Part shown: positions 49,491-57,098 of the stretch, in pieces
How positions within the stretch are numbered: the stretch's first letter is position 1
Layout of the letters: each line of letters starts with the position of its first letter
Assembly (NCBI GenBank): GCA_033857955.1
Contig: JAWVCW010000031.1
Span: 1-64,000 of the forward strand
Source: Gaiellasilicea sp033857955
Lineage (GTDB): Bacteria; Actinomycetota; Thermoleophilia; Gaiellales; Gaiellaceae
DNA length: 64,000 nt
Direction: 5' to 3'
Made by a program: the position numbers and the translations under genes
The notes under the pieces: model-generated
Databases searched by the model: none
Told to the model about the DNA's origin: nothing
The model's input: only the letters and a program-made list of their open reading frames with translations

Positions 49491-49880
49491 TCAGTCCGAT
49501 TCGGCTCCCGACCCGAGCCAGCTGAGCGCATCGCTGTGCGAGTAGAACACCTTCGATCGCACCTGTGACTCTTCGGCATGCAGCTCGTACATGCGCGCGA
49601 ACCCGAACATGAGCGGATTCGCGACGACGATCGCGATCCTGCTCGGGCCGATCTGCTCGTCGCGCTTCACGACCGCGAGTGCGAACGCTTTGATGTCCGC
49701 GGCGGTCAGGGGTCGGGCGTCGAGCGACCTGTGATCGACCAGAATCGACATTCCGGGCGTGTATCGAGGGCTCGCGACGAGATTCGCGATGTAGCCGATC
49801 ATTCCGTCGACGCTGGCGGATCCGGACGTCGTGATAGTGACGTCTTGGGGTGCGCCGCCGAACTCGATCGTGTACTCCAC
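49491..49880 (-). CDS. SpoIIAA-like/STAS-fold protein
   Basis: 129 residues of alternating strands and helices, with MSILVDHRSLDARPL in the middle and VFYSHSDALSWLGS near the end, which resembles the SpoIIAA-like (STAS-related) family. It is cytoplasmic; the role is unknown. GTG 49880 is the start, with no strong Shine-Dalgarno. It is convergent with the MFS gene, 8 bp apart. Confidence 0.65.
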   Translation of the reverse strand: MEYTIEFGGAPQDVTITTSGSASVDGMIGYIANLVASPRYTPGMSILVDHRSLDARPLTAADIKAFALAVVKRDEQIGPSRIAIVVANPLMFGFARMYELHAEESQVRSKVFYSHSDALSWLGSGAESD

Positions 49881-50286
49881 GGACCGACAGCATCATGTGC
49901 GCTGCGGCGGTCGAAAGCAATGACAGGAGTAGAGGACGGAGATGACCGAAGTCCACGAAGGGCAGCGAGGGCGAATCGCGAACTCATGTCGGGGCGGCTC
50001 GATTGGTCGACGGCTCGGGCCGCCCCCTCGTGGAACTTACGCCTTCCAGGCTCGGGAGAGTTGACCGAGCTCGAGCAGATGCGCATGGCCTCGAATGCAC
50101 GCGTATGAGAGCGACCTCCGCCTGGGCCGGTCGATGGTCCCACACGACGCGCTTGACCGTCGTCTCGGGAGGCGTCCTCGAAGTCTGCGTAGTTCAATGC
50201 GAGGATCGCGTACGCCGTATTCCCACGCCCATACCTGGCATGCCTGACACACTTGATCCGCACAACCATGCGGGAGCTTGAAGGAA
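49881..50286. other. 405-bp stretch without supportable gene
   Basis: Open frames exist on both strands but have atypical composition, no family resemblance and no good starts, and the longest runs into the SpoIIAA-like gene. Base composition is less GC-rich than the neighbours, especially 50190-50280. It ends at the tRNA gene. It could be decayed sequence or an unrecognised RNA. Confidence 0.6.
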
Positions 50287-50358
50287 GGCCCATACGGGAT
50301 TCGAACCCGTGCCGCCGCCGTGAGAGGGCGGTGTCCTAGGCCACTAGACGAATGGGCC
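50287..50358 (-). tRNA. tRNA-Glu (anticodon CTC)
   Basis: A 72-nt cloverleaf on the minus strand: acceptor GGCCCAT/ATGGGCC, D arm from GTCTAGTGG, anticodon arm CCGCC-CTCTCAC-GGCGG with anticodon CTC reading GAG, and T arm ACGGG-TTCGAAT-CCCGT. CCA is not encoded. A TAGACT box at 50377-50372 would start transcription about 7 nt before the tRNA. Confidence 0.95.
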
Positions 50359-50371
50359 GTGGCGCCGCGCC

Positions 50372-50377
50372 AGTCTA
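50372..50377 (-). promoter_or_regulatory. -10 box for tRNA-Glu
   Basis: TAGACT on the minus strand, 13 nt before the first base of the tRNA. Confidence 0.4.
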
Positions 50378-50486
50378 GCTGACGAGTCCGAAGCGAAGGT
50401 TTACCAAGGCTTTGCCTTCCCGTGGCCTGCTGCTGGGGAGTCGGCGGGCATCCTCGTCTCATGAACTCGATGAGAGGAGAACACCA

Positions 50487-50909
50487 ATGAAGATCATGAT
50501 CGGTCTGCTCGCGGCTGCGATTCTCGGCACTGGCGGCTTCGCCTTAGCTGCAGGAGCCGACGACTCGCAGCCGGCCCGCACGGTGTCGCTTCCCGGCGCG
50601 ACAACCTCGAACGACACGACCACCGGAACGACGACTGCTGCGACGACCGCCGCGGCGACGACCGACGACATCGTGATCGGGAACGCCCCGGCCGCGACGA
50701 CGAACGGCGAGGACATCTCCGGCCCGTGCGACGAGGCCGAGCACGCGAACGATCCTCGGTGCACCGGCACCGGAACGGGCGCCGACGGTGGCGACGCCGA
50801 CAACTCGGGTCCCGGCTCGGGCGACGACAACTCGGGCCGCGGCTCGGGTCACGACGACAACGACGACAGCTCGGGCCATGGCTCGGGGCACGACGACAAC
50901 GACGACTGA
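50487..50909 (+). CDS. secreted acidic Thr/Gly/Asp-rich repeat protein
   Basis: 140 residues: signal peptide (1 to about 22), a Thr-rich linker (TTTGTTTAATTAAATT), a short segment with two cysteines (GPCDEAEHANDPRC), then an acidic tail with GSGDDNS and two copies of GSGHDDNDD encoded by near-repeated DNA (about 50810-50909). The His/Asp tail could bind metal ions. ATG 50487 has AGAGGAGA about 7 nt upstream. It is 11 nt before the cupredoxin gene. Confidence 0.75.
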   Translation: MKIMIGLLAAAILGTGGFALAAGADDSQPARTVSLPGATTSNDTTTGTTTAATTAAATTDDIVIGNAPAATTNGEDISGPCDEAEHANDPRCTGTGTGADGGDADNSGPGSGDDNSGRGSGHDDNDDSSGHGSGHDDNDD

Positions 50910-50920
50910 GGAGACGAACG

Positions 50921-51286
50921 ATGATTCGCATCAAGCTCGGATTGCTGACCCTGCTCGCCCTGATCGTGAGCTCCGTCACGCTCGCCGCGGTGGCGCAGAG
51001 CGCCTCCACGGCCCAGACGGTGCGCGTGAACGAGGTGAGCTACGGGATCCGCTTCTCGGCCAAGCCCAAGGCGGGGACGGTCAAGCTCCAGGTCCGCAAT
51101 ACCTCGGGCGACGCCCATGATTTCTGGCTCAAGGGCGGCGGCAAGACCTGGAAGACTCGCGTCCTCGGCGGCAGCCAGGTCGCGAGCCTCACGGCGAAGC
51201 TGAAGAAGGGCGCCCGCTATTCGTTCTGGTGCTCGATCAGCGATCACCGCCGGGAAGGGATGGCGGGCAGCTTCGTCGCCCGTTAG
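50921..51286 (+). CDS. secreted cupredoxin-like copper protein
   Basis: 121 residues: signal peptide (1 to about 29), then a small beta-barrel domain. H66 (GDAHDF), C104, H109 and M114 (FWCSISDHRREGM) have the C-x4-H-x4-M spacing of type 1 copper sites, so blue-copper electron transfer or copper storage is likely. ATG 50921 follows GGAGACG. It shares an operon with the acidic repeat protein, and a two-component system follows. Confidence 0.82.
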   Translation: MIRIKLGLLTLLALIVSSVTLAAVAQSASTAQTVRVNEVSYGIRFSAKPKAGTVKLQVRNTSGDAHDFWLKGGGKTWKTRVLGGSQVASLTAKLKKGARYSFWCSISDHRREGMAGSFVAR

Positions 51287-51368
51287 CACCACCCCCAAGC
51301 ACGTGGAGGCGCCCCCACCGGGGCGCTTCTGCGCGTCCAAAGCAGTCACGGAGGGCACTATCAACGAC

Positions 51369-52076
51369 ATGAACCAGCAGAGAAGGACGATTCTCGTCGT
51401 CGAGGACGAGGAGTCGATCACCACTCCGCTCGCCGAGGCGCTCGAGCGGGACGGCTTCAACGCCGAGATCGCGCACACCGTCGCGGATGCTCTCAGCCGC
51501 GGCCGCGCGCTCCGTCCCGACCTCGTCCTGCTCGACATCGGCCTTCCGGACGGCTCCGGTCTCGACGTCTGTCGCGAGCTGCGGAGCTTCTCGAACGTAC
51601 CGATCATCATCCTGTCGGCGCGCGGGGAGGAAGCGGATCGCGTCGTCGGGCTCGAGCTCGGCGCCGACGACTACGTCGTCAAGCCGTTCAGCGCGCGCGA
51701 GGTGATCGCGCGGATCCGGGCCGTCCTGCGCCGCACGGCCGCCCCGGCGGCTGCGGTCGAGAGCCCGATCGAGATCGGCCATGTTCGGCTCGACCCGGCG
51801 CGGCGCTCCGCCAGCCTCGACGGCGAGCCCCTCGAGCTCGCGCGGAAGGAGTTCGACCTGCTCGCGCTCCTGATGCGCGAGGCCGGCACGGTGGTCCCGC
51901 GCGAGCGGCTGATCGACGAGGTCTGGGACGTGAACTGGTTCGGTTCGACGAAGACGCTCGACGTGCACGTGAGCGCGCTCCGGAAGAAGCTCGTCGACGA
52001 CGCGGCCGATTCCCGCTACATCCACACCGTGCGCGGCGTCGGCTTCCGCTTCGCCTCGCCCGAGGAGCTCCGGTGA
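51369..52076 (+). CDS. OmpR/PhoB-type response regulator
   Basis: 235 residues: receiver (about 5-120) with phospho-acceptor D56 (LLDIGLP) and the lysine in VVKPFSAREV, then a winged-helix DNA-binding domain (about 135-232) with ARKEFDLLALLM and TKTLDVHVSALRKKL. ATG 51369 is used; a CACTAT box ends 7 nt before it, suggesting a leaderless start. The stop overlaps the kinase (GTGA). Confidence 0.92.
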   Translation: MNQQRRTILVVEDEESITTPLAEALERDGFNAEIAHTVADALSRGRALRPDLVLLDIGLPDGSGLDVCRELRSFSNVPIIILSARGEEADRVVGLELGADDYVVKPFSAREVIARIRAVLRRTAAPAAAVESPIEIGHVRLDPARRSASLDGEPLELARKEFDLLALLMREAGTVVPRERLIDEVWDVNWFGSTKTLDVHVSALRKKLVDDAADSRYIHTVRGVGFRFASPEELR

Positions 52077-53449
52077 GCCTCCGGCTCCGGTTGCTCGCGG
52101 CGTTCGCGTACGTGCTGGTGCTCGTGCTGATCGTGCTCGAGATCCCGCTCGTGCTGAGCCTCTCGAGCCGCGTCAACGCCGAGGTGAAGTCGCAGGCCGC
52201 CGCCCAGGCGCAGGTGGTCGCGACCGCAGCGGCCGCGCAGGGCGGCGACGCCGCCCGGCTCCAGCAGCTCGTCCGGCAGGCGGGCCGCGACCTCGGAGCG
52301 CGGGTGATCGTCGTCGACGCAAAGGGGTTGCTCGTCGCCGACTCCGCCGGCACCGGGCTGCGCGGGACGTCCTACCGCAACCGCCCGGAGATCACCGCGG
52401 CGCTCGCGGGCCGCTCGGAACAGGGGACGCGCCACAGCGACACGCTCGGCAGCGATCTCCTCTACACGGCGGTGCCGGTTCTCGGTGGCGGCGCCGTGCG
52501 CGTGACCCAGAGCGTCGACGCGGTCGGCGGGCGGGTGCGCCGGAACGTGCTCGTCGTGGTCGGGGTCGGGCTCGTGGCGCTCGCACTCGGCCTCGCGCTC
52601 GCCTGGGTGCTCGCCGGCTCGCTTGCGCGCCCGCTTCGCGCACTGGCCCGCACCGCGCGACGCGTCGAGGACGGCGAGCTCGACGCGCGGGCAGACATCA
52701 CCGGCGCGAGCGAGCAGCGCGAGGTCGCAATCGCGTTCAACGACATGACCGAGCGGCTCGAGGAGGCAATCCGGGCTCAGCGCGAGTTCGTCGGCAACGC
52801 GTCCCATCAGCTCCGCACGCCGCTGACGGGCCTGCGGCTGCGACTCGAGGCGGCGGGCGTCAAGGCGGATGACCCCGCCGTGGAGCACGAGCTCCGGCTT
52901 GCAGAGGCCGAGGTCGAACGCCTGACGAACCTCCTCAACTCGCTCCTCACGCTCGCGCGCGGCGGCGACCGGCCGGCCGTTAGAGCTCCGGTCTCGCTTC
53001 GCGCGGTCTCGGAAGCGGCCCACGAGCGGTGGCTGCCGCGTGCCGACGCGACCGGGCACACGCTCGCGCTCGACGGCGAGGGGGACACGGCCGTGCGGGC
53101 TGGGGAGGACGACGTCGCGATCGCGCTCGACAACCTGATCGAGAACGCTCTCGTCTACGCCCCGCCCGGAACGACGGTGACGATCTCCTGGAGCCCGGAC
53201 GGAAGCCTCGTCGTTCTCGACGAGGGCCCGGGCATCCCGCCGGGCGAGGAGCGCCAGGTCTTCGAGCGTTTCCGCCGTGGCCGCAGCGACCGGCCGGGCA
53301 CCGGTCTCGGGCTCGCGATCGTCGAGACGCTCGCCCGGCGCTGGGGCGGCACCGCGTCGATCCGAAACCGCGAGACCGGAGGCGCCCGTGCCGAGGTGCG
53401 GCTGCCGGTCGATCGCTCGGTCCGCGACCTCGAGCGGGTGAACGGCTGA
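52073..53449 (+). CDS. sensor histidine kinase, partner of upstream regulator
   Basis: 458 residues: N-terminal membrane segment (about 5-28), an extracytoplasmic sensor of about 120 residues with RNRPEITAALAG, a second membrane segment (about 160-182), HAMP, then HisKA with H245 in ASHQLRTPLTG and HATPase with NLIENALVYAP, DEGPGIPPG and GTGLGLAIVE. GTG overlaps the regulator stop. This is a classical cognate pair. Confidence 0.93.
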   Translation: MSLRLRLLAAFAYVLVLVLIVLEIPLVLSLSSRVNAEVKSQAAAQAQVVATAAAAQGGDAARLQQLVRQAGRDLGARVIVVDAKGLLVADSAGTGLRGTSYRNRPEITAALAGRSEQGTRHSDTLGSDLLYTAVPVLGGGAVRVTQSVDAVGGRVRRNVLVVVGVGLVALALGLALAWVLAGSLARPLRALARTARRVEDGELDARADITGASEQREVAIAFNDMTERLEEAIRAQREFVGNASHQLRTPLTGLRLRLEAAGVKADDPAVEHELRLAEAEVERLTNLLNSLLTLARGGDRPAVRAPVSLRAVSEAAHERWLPRADATGHTLALDGEGDTAVRAGEDDVAIALDNLIENALVYAPPGTTVTISWSPDGSLVVLDEGPGIPPGEERQVFERFRRGRSDRPGTGLGLAIVETLARRWGGTASIRNRETGGARAEVRLPVDRSVRDLERVNG

Positions 53450-53754
53450 TGCGCACTGCGACCCTCGCGTTGCTCGGGCTCGTGCTTGCCGTCGTCGTCG
53501 GCTACGGCGTCCACCTCATCACGCGGGAGACGATCTCGCTCCCCGTCGTCCAGCTCGAGCAGCCGGTCCAGCTCGCACCATCGGCGGCCACAGCCGGCCG
53601 TACGACAACGACGGGACGGACGACGACCGCCAAGACCGAGACCGAACGGACGACGACGACCGCGCCCGGGACGACCACTGACGACCGTGGCGGGTCGGAC
53701 TCGTCGGGTAAGGGACGGGGCCGCGGCGGGTCGGGCGGGGGCGACGACGACTGA
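53449..53754 (+). CDS. Thr-rich single-pass membrane or secreted protein
   Basis: 101 residues: an N-terminal hydrophobic segment (about 3-24), a short strand-like region, then low-complexity Thr/Arg and Gly/Asp sequence ending GGSGGGDDD. It shares one base with the kinase stop (TGATG). Its design echoes the acidic repeat protein at the other end of the module. The function is unknown. Confidence 0.65.
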   Translation: MRTATLALLGLVLAVVVGYGVHLITRETISLPVVQLEQPVQLAPSAATAGRTTTTGRTTTAKTETERTTTTAPGTTTDDRGGSDSSGKGRGRGGSGGGDDD

Positions 53755-53758
53755 GGCG

Positions 53759-53764
53759 TAGGAT
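53759..53764 (+). promoter_or_regulatory. leaderless -10 box for tetR
   Basis: TAGGAT is followed by 9 nt and GTG 53774. Confidence 0.45.
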
Positions 53765-53773
53765 TCACCGCCT

Positions 53774-54367
53774 GTGGCGACCGACACGCAGCGGGAGAAA
53801 CGGCGGCTGATCCTGAGGGCTGCAATCTCGGTCTTCGCTCATCACGGCTACCACACGAGCCGCGTCGCGGACGTCGCACGGGAGGCCGGAGTTGCGTACG
53901 GGCTCGTCTACCACTACTTCCAGTCGAAAGAGGATTTGCTCGAGACGATCTTCCGCCGTACCTGGTCGCGGATGCTCGAGGCCGTGCAGGAGGTCGAGCA
54001 GGAGGGAGCGCCTGCGCGAGAGCAGCTCGCCTCGGTCGCCCGGATCGTCCTGGGGGCCTGGGAGGCGGACCCGGATCTCGTCCGCGTGCTCGTCCGCGAG
54101 ATCGCACGCAGCCCGCAGCTCGGGAACGAAGTCGACGAGGTGCAGCATGCCTTCGCAGCGCTCGAGCGCATCGTGGCGCGGGGCCAGGAGCGGGGCGAGC
54201 TGCGGACGGACGTCGACCCCCGGCTGGCGGCGTGGATCCTCTACGGCGCGCTCGAGGAGATCCTCACCGGCTGGGTCTTCGACCGCCTCCCCGCGGGTCC
54301 GGACGACGTCGCCCGGGCCGAGCAGACGGTCGTCTCGGTGCTCACCGACGGCCTCGCGGTGGATTGA
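53774..54367 (+). CDS. TetR-family regulator next to protease island
   Basis: 197 residues. The HTH spans about 8-55 (KRRLILRAAISVFAHHGYH, GVAYGLVYHYFQSKEDLL), close to FadR/YcdC-like fatty-acid regulators. The C-terminal domain has GALEEILTGWVF, the usual acyl-CoA pocket region in that group. The palindrome cluster at its own 3' end is a likely target for the downstream protease genes, by inference. Confidence 0.9.
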   Translation: MATDTQREKRRLILRAAISVFAHHGYHTSRVADVAREAGVAYGLVYHYFQSKEDLLETIFRRTWSRMLEAVQEVEQEGAPAREQLASVARIVLGAWEADPDLVRVLVREIARSPQLGNEVDEVQHAFAALERIVARGQERGELRTDVDPRLAAWILYGALEEILTGWVFDRLPAGPDDVARAEQTVVSVLTDGLAVD

Positions 54368-54401
54368 CTTGTCAATCGATTCGATTGATTAATCAGTCAA
54401 T
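54364..54401. promoter_or_regulatory. cluster of overlapping palindromes (operator array)
   Basis: TTGAC-TT-GTCAA (54364-54375), TCAATCG-ATT-CGATTGA (54372-54388) and TGATTAATCA (54386-54395) overlap in a 38-bp AT-rich tract framed by TTGACT and AGTCAA. It lies 93 bp before the metzincin gene and begins at the tetR stop. Confidence 0.65.
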
Positions 54402-54493
54402 TGTAAGGGTTATCCAGGCTGGTTTAGCGACGTAAAAGCTACGGGTAGGACTCCCCGGTTTCTCTCGTTCTCATCAAACGTCTGGAGTCCTGA

Positions 54494-57031
54494 ATGCGCG
54501 TACGTCTTCCGCTGCTCAGCCTGGTCGTCGGGCTGATGGCGCTGTTGCCCGCCGCGGCGCACGCTGCCGCCCCTGCTACGGGCACCATCTCGCAGGCCAC
54601 GCCGACTTCCAGCTGGACCGGTGGGCCGTTCCTGACCTCGAACCCCTCAGGCCTTTGCGTCACGGTCGATCCGTCGTGCGACACCTACGCACTGGCGATC
54701 ACGCCTCCCGCAACCGGCAACTACACGGTCGAGATCTCGACCACCCCCTCTTCGGAAGGCGACGACTACGACGTGTACGTCAACGGGCCGAGCGGACAGC
54801 GCGTCGGCAGCTCGACGACGTCGGGCGGCCACGAGAAGGTCGTGCTCACGAATCCGCCGGCAGGCACGTACAGCGTCAGCACCCTGGCGTGGCTCGTCGC
54901 GCCGGGCGGCACCTATCAGGGCAAGGCCACGCTGGCCGTCGGCTCGGCCCCGCCGCCTGCCGATCCCACCAGCGTGCTCTATGCGTACGACCCGAACGCC
55001 GCGCAGGCAACCGTCGAGGTGCCGCTGCGCGTCGTCGCGGTCGGCTTCGCGCCGGGCGAGCTCGACGAGGCGAAGATCCTCGGCCAGATTCCGGACTACC
55101 AGCGCCCCGGTGTGCTGATCCCGCGCGGCCAGGGCTCGAGCGGCGACCAGTTCCCGCTCTTCGGCGCCGAGACGCTCGTCAACCACGGGCGCAACTACTA
55201 CAACAACACGAAGCCGTTCACCGTCCCGTACGAGTACAGGTGGAAGCCGCAGTTCGTCTACGCCCCCGCGAACTTCACGCAGGGCCTCTTCACGGCGATG
55301 CGGGCGAACTCGACCACCGGCGACTTCGCGAAGTCGGCGAACCGGACGTACCTCGAGGGCTACAACGCGACGCGCGGCGTCTACCGCGGCACCGGTGCGG
55401 TCGTGAAGCCGAACACACCGGTTCGCTTCATCGACGGCGAGAAGACCGAGGACTGGATCTCGGCCAACTCCAAGGCGATGCTCGGCTGGGACGACCCGGC
55501 GCGCGGCAAGGGCCCGGGCCGCAATCCCGGCTACACCGTCTACATCCTGAACACCTGGGACTCGGCCGAGGCGCGCGCGATCCTGAAGCCTCAGAACGAG
55601 TACCACGTCTGGAAGATCAACCGCACCGACCCGGACACGGGCCAGTTCGACGGTATCGACTGGGCACGGATCTGGGGCGGTCGCTACCGCTTCATGCTGG
55701 TCGACGCCGGCGCAGCTCCGAACCCGTACGAGGCTGAGAGCTGGGGCAACCGGAACCGGTCCGTCTACGGCTCGGCGAACTACGAGCCGCCGCTGTGGGA
55801 GTACCGGGCGAACGCGCCGCGGCCGGTCACGCTCGTGAACACGGACGAGGATGTCACGCAGGCAATCACCCCGGGGGCAACCTGGGACGACAACCAGCTC
55901 AACTTCATGCTCGCCCGCACGGTGAACGAGGCCACCTCGTTCCGGTTCGAGCATTCGTACCTTTACGAGCCGCAACCGGCCACCGGCCAGTACTGGTTCT
56001 CGGACAACGTCTGGCACGACGCCAAGGCGGAGGTCCCCTGGGCATCCGACCTGAACAAGCTCTACAACCAGAGCGTCGTCCTGGCCGGCCTGCGGACGCT
56101 GACGCCGTACCTCACCTTCGCCGGTGACGTGCGCTTCGCGTACCTCGCGCAGGGCGGGGCCGACAACGACGCCGACCAGGCGATGCTCGACAAGGCCAAG
56201 CAGGACGGCGACGACGTCGCGGGCGCACCTGGCGTCTCGATGCACACCGACACGGCGATGGACTACATCGACAGCCAGTCGCGGCTCTTCCGCGGTGGGG
56301 CGTGCTACACGACGGTGCCGGCGATCAACGTGGTCGCCGAGAAGCACTACGCGTGGGCGCTCCCGATCGCCGCGGGCATCGCGACGAACCGGAACGGTGT
56401 CCCGTGGGGCTACCTCGGCTCGGTGAACGACGTCTTCAAGTCGCCGTCTTCGGATCGCGACCAGTCGATGGCGTTCGCCCATCCCGAGGTCAGCGGCGGC
56501 GCCTTCACCTACACGGCGATCCACGAGGCGAGCCACTATCTCGGCCTCGCGCACCCGCACGACTCGATCGGTGCGACGCGGAACGCCGACGGCTCGCCGC
56601 GCTACTACGACGGCTTCACGTGGGCGTACAACTCGACGGCATCGCCGACGACGTACTCGCACACCGAGCTCGTCTACTCGATCCTCGACCAGGAGAACAT
56701 CGCCCGCGGTCACACGGCCTACTACCTCAAGTGGGCTGATCAGGGTCTGTCGGAGGGCGGCGAGGCGTACGCGTCACGCGGCGTGACGCAGATCGGCCTG
56801 CTGCCGGCGAAGGCCGCGCGGCTTCGCCAGCAGTCGATCGACAACTCGAAGCGGGCGGAGACGCTGTTCGCCCGGTTCGACTTCATCAACGCGACGTTCG
56901 CCGCGCAGAAGGCCTGGCGCTCGGCGGCGGCGTACCGCGACCTCGCGCTCGGCCTCGCGCCGGGCACGAGCGAGCTCCAGAAGGGCACGAAGAAGGAAGG
57001 CGCGTCGGCCTGCCCGTCGGCCCAGGGCTAA
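54494..57031 (+). CDS. secreted metzincin-type metalloprotease
   Basis: 845 residues: signal peptide (1 to about 25), a beta-rich pre-domain (about 30-155) of PPC type (NYTVEIS, YDVYVNGPSG), then a large catalytic region. HEASHYLGLAHPHD at 677-690 fits HExxHxxGxxHxxD, the metzincin zinc site. I see no clear Met-turn. A helical C-terminus follows. The family resembles large secreted bacterial metalloproteases but is not identified. ATG 54494 has GGAG about 6 nt upstream. Confidence 0.8.
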   Translation: MRVRLPLLSLVVGLMALLPAAAHAAAPATGTISQATPTSSWTGGPFLTSNPSGLCVTVDPSCDTYALAITPPATGNYTVEISTTPSSEGDDYDVYVNGPSGQRVGSSTTSGGHEKVVLTNPPAGTYSVSTLAWLVAPGGTYQGKATLAVGSAPPPADPTSVLYAYDPNAAQATVEVPLRVVAVGFAPGELDEAKILGQIPDYQRPGVLIPRGQGSSGDQFPLFGAETLVNHGRNYYNNTKPFTVPYEYRWKPQFVYAPANFTQGLFTAMRANSTTGDFAKSANRTYLEGYNATRGVYRGTGAVVKPNTPVRFIDGEKTEDWISANSKAMLGWDDPARGKGPGRNPGYTVYILNTWDSAEARAILKPQNEYHVWKINRTDPDTGQFDGIDWARIWGGRYRFMLVDAGAAPNPYEAESWGNRNRSVYGSANYEPPLWEYRANAPRPVTLVNTDEDVTQAITPGATWDDNQLNFMLARTVNEATSFRFEHSYLYEPQPATGQYWFSDNVWHDAKAEVPWASDLNKLYNQSVVLAGLRTLTPYLTFAGDVRFAYLAQGGADNDADQAMLDKAKQDGDDVAGAPGVSMHTDTAMDYIDSQSRLFRGGACYTTVPAINVVAEKHYAWALPIAAGIATNRNGVPWGYLGSVNDVFKSPSSDRDQSMAFAHPEVSGGAFTYTAIHEASHYLGLAHPHDSIGATRNADGSPRYYDGFTWAYNSTASPTTYSHTELVYSILDQENIARGHTAYYLKWADQGLSEGGEAYASRGVTQIGLLPAKAARLRQQSIDNSKRAETLFARFDFINATFAAQKAWRSAAAYRDLALGLAPGTSELQKGTKKEGASACPSAQG

Positions 57032-57045
57032 GGACGACCTCTCGG

Positions 57046-57078
57046 GGGCGGCGGCCGTAGGGCCGCCGCCCTTTCTCT
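57046..57078 (+). terminator. terminator hairpin between metzincin and M14 genes
   Basis: A perfect 11-bp GC stem (57046-57056 with 57061-57071), loop GTAG, followed by TTTCTCT. It would limit read-through into the M14 gene. Confidence 0.8.
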
Positions 57079-57098
57079 AAAGGCGGGGGAGGATCTCG

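Noticed and set aside
49799..50293. 164-codon minus-strand gene before the tRNA
   Set aside because: It overlaps the SpoIIAA-like gene on the same strand in another frame, has no convincing start, and shows Ser/Arg-rich non-coding composition.
50810..50909. CRISPR-like or minisatellite array
   Set aside because: The repeats are in-frame codon repeats for GSGHDDNDD in a secreted protein, with no spacers of regular length.
54647..56713. 688-codon minus-strand frame inside the metzincin gene
   Set aside because: The plus-strand gene has a signal peptide and zinc motif; the antisense frame has only Arg/Val/Asp-rich sequence.
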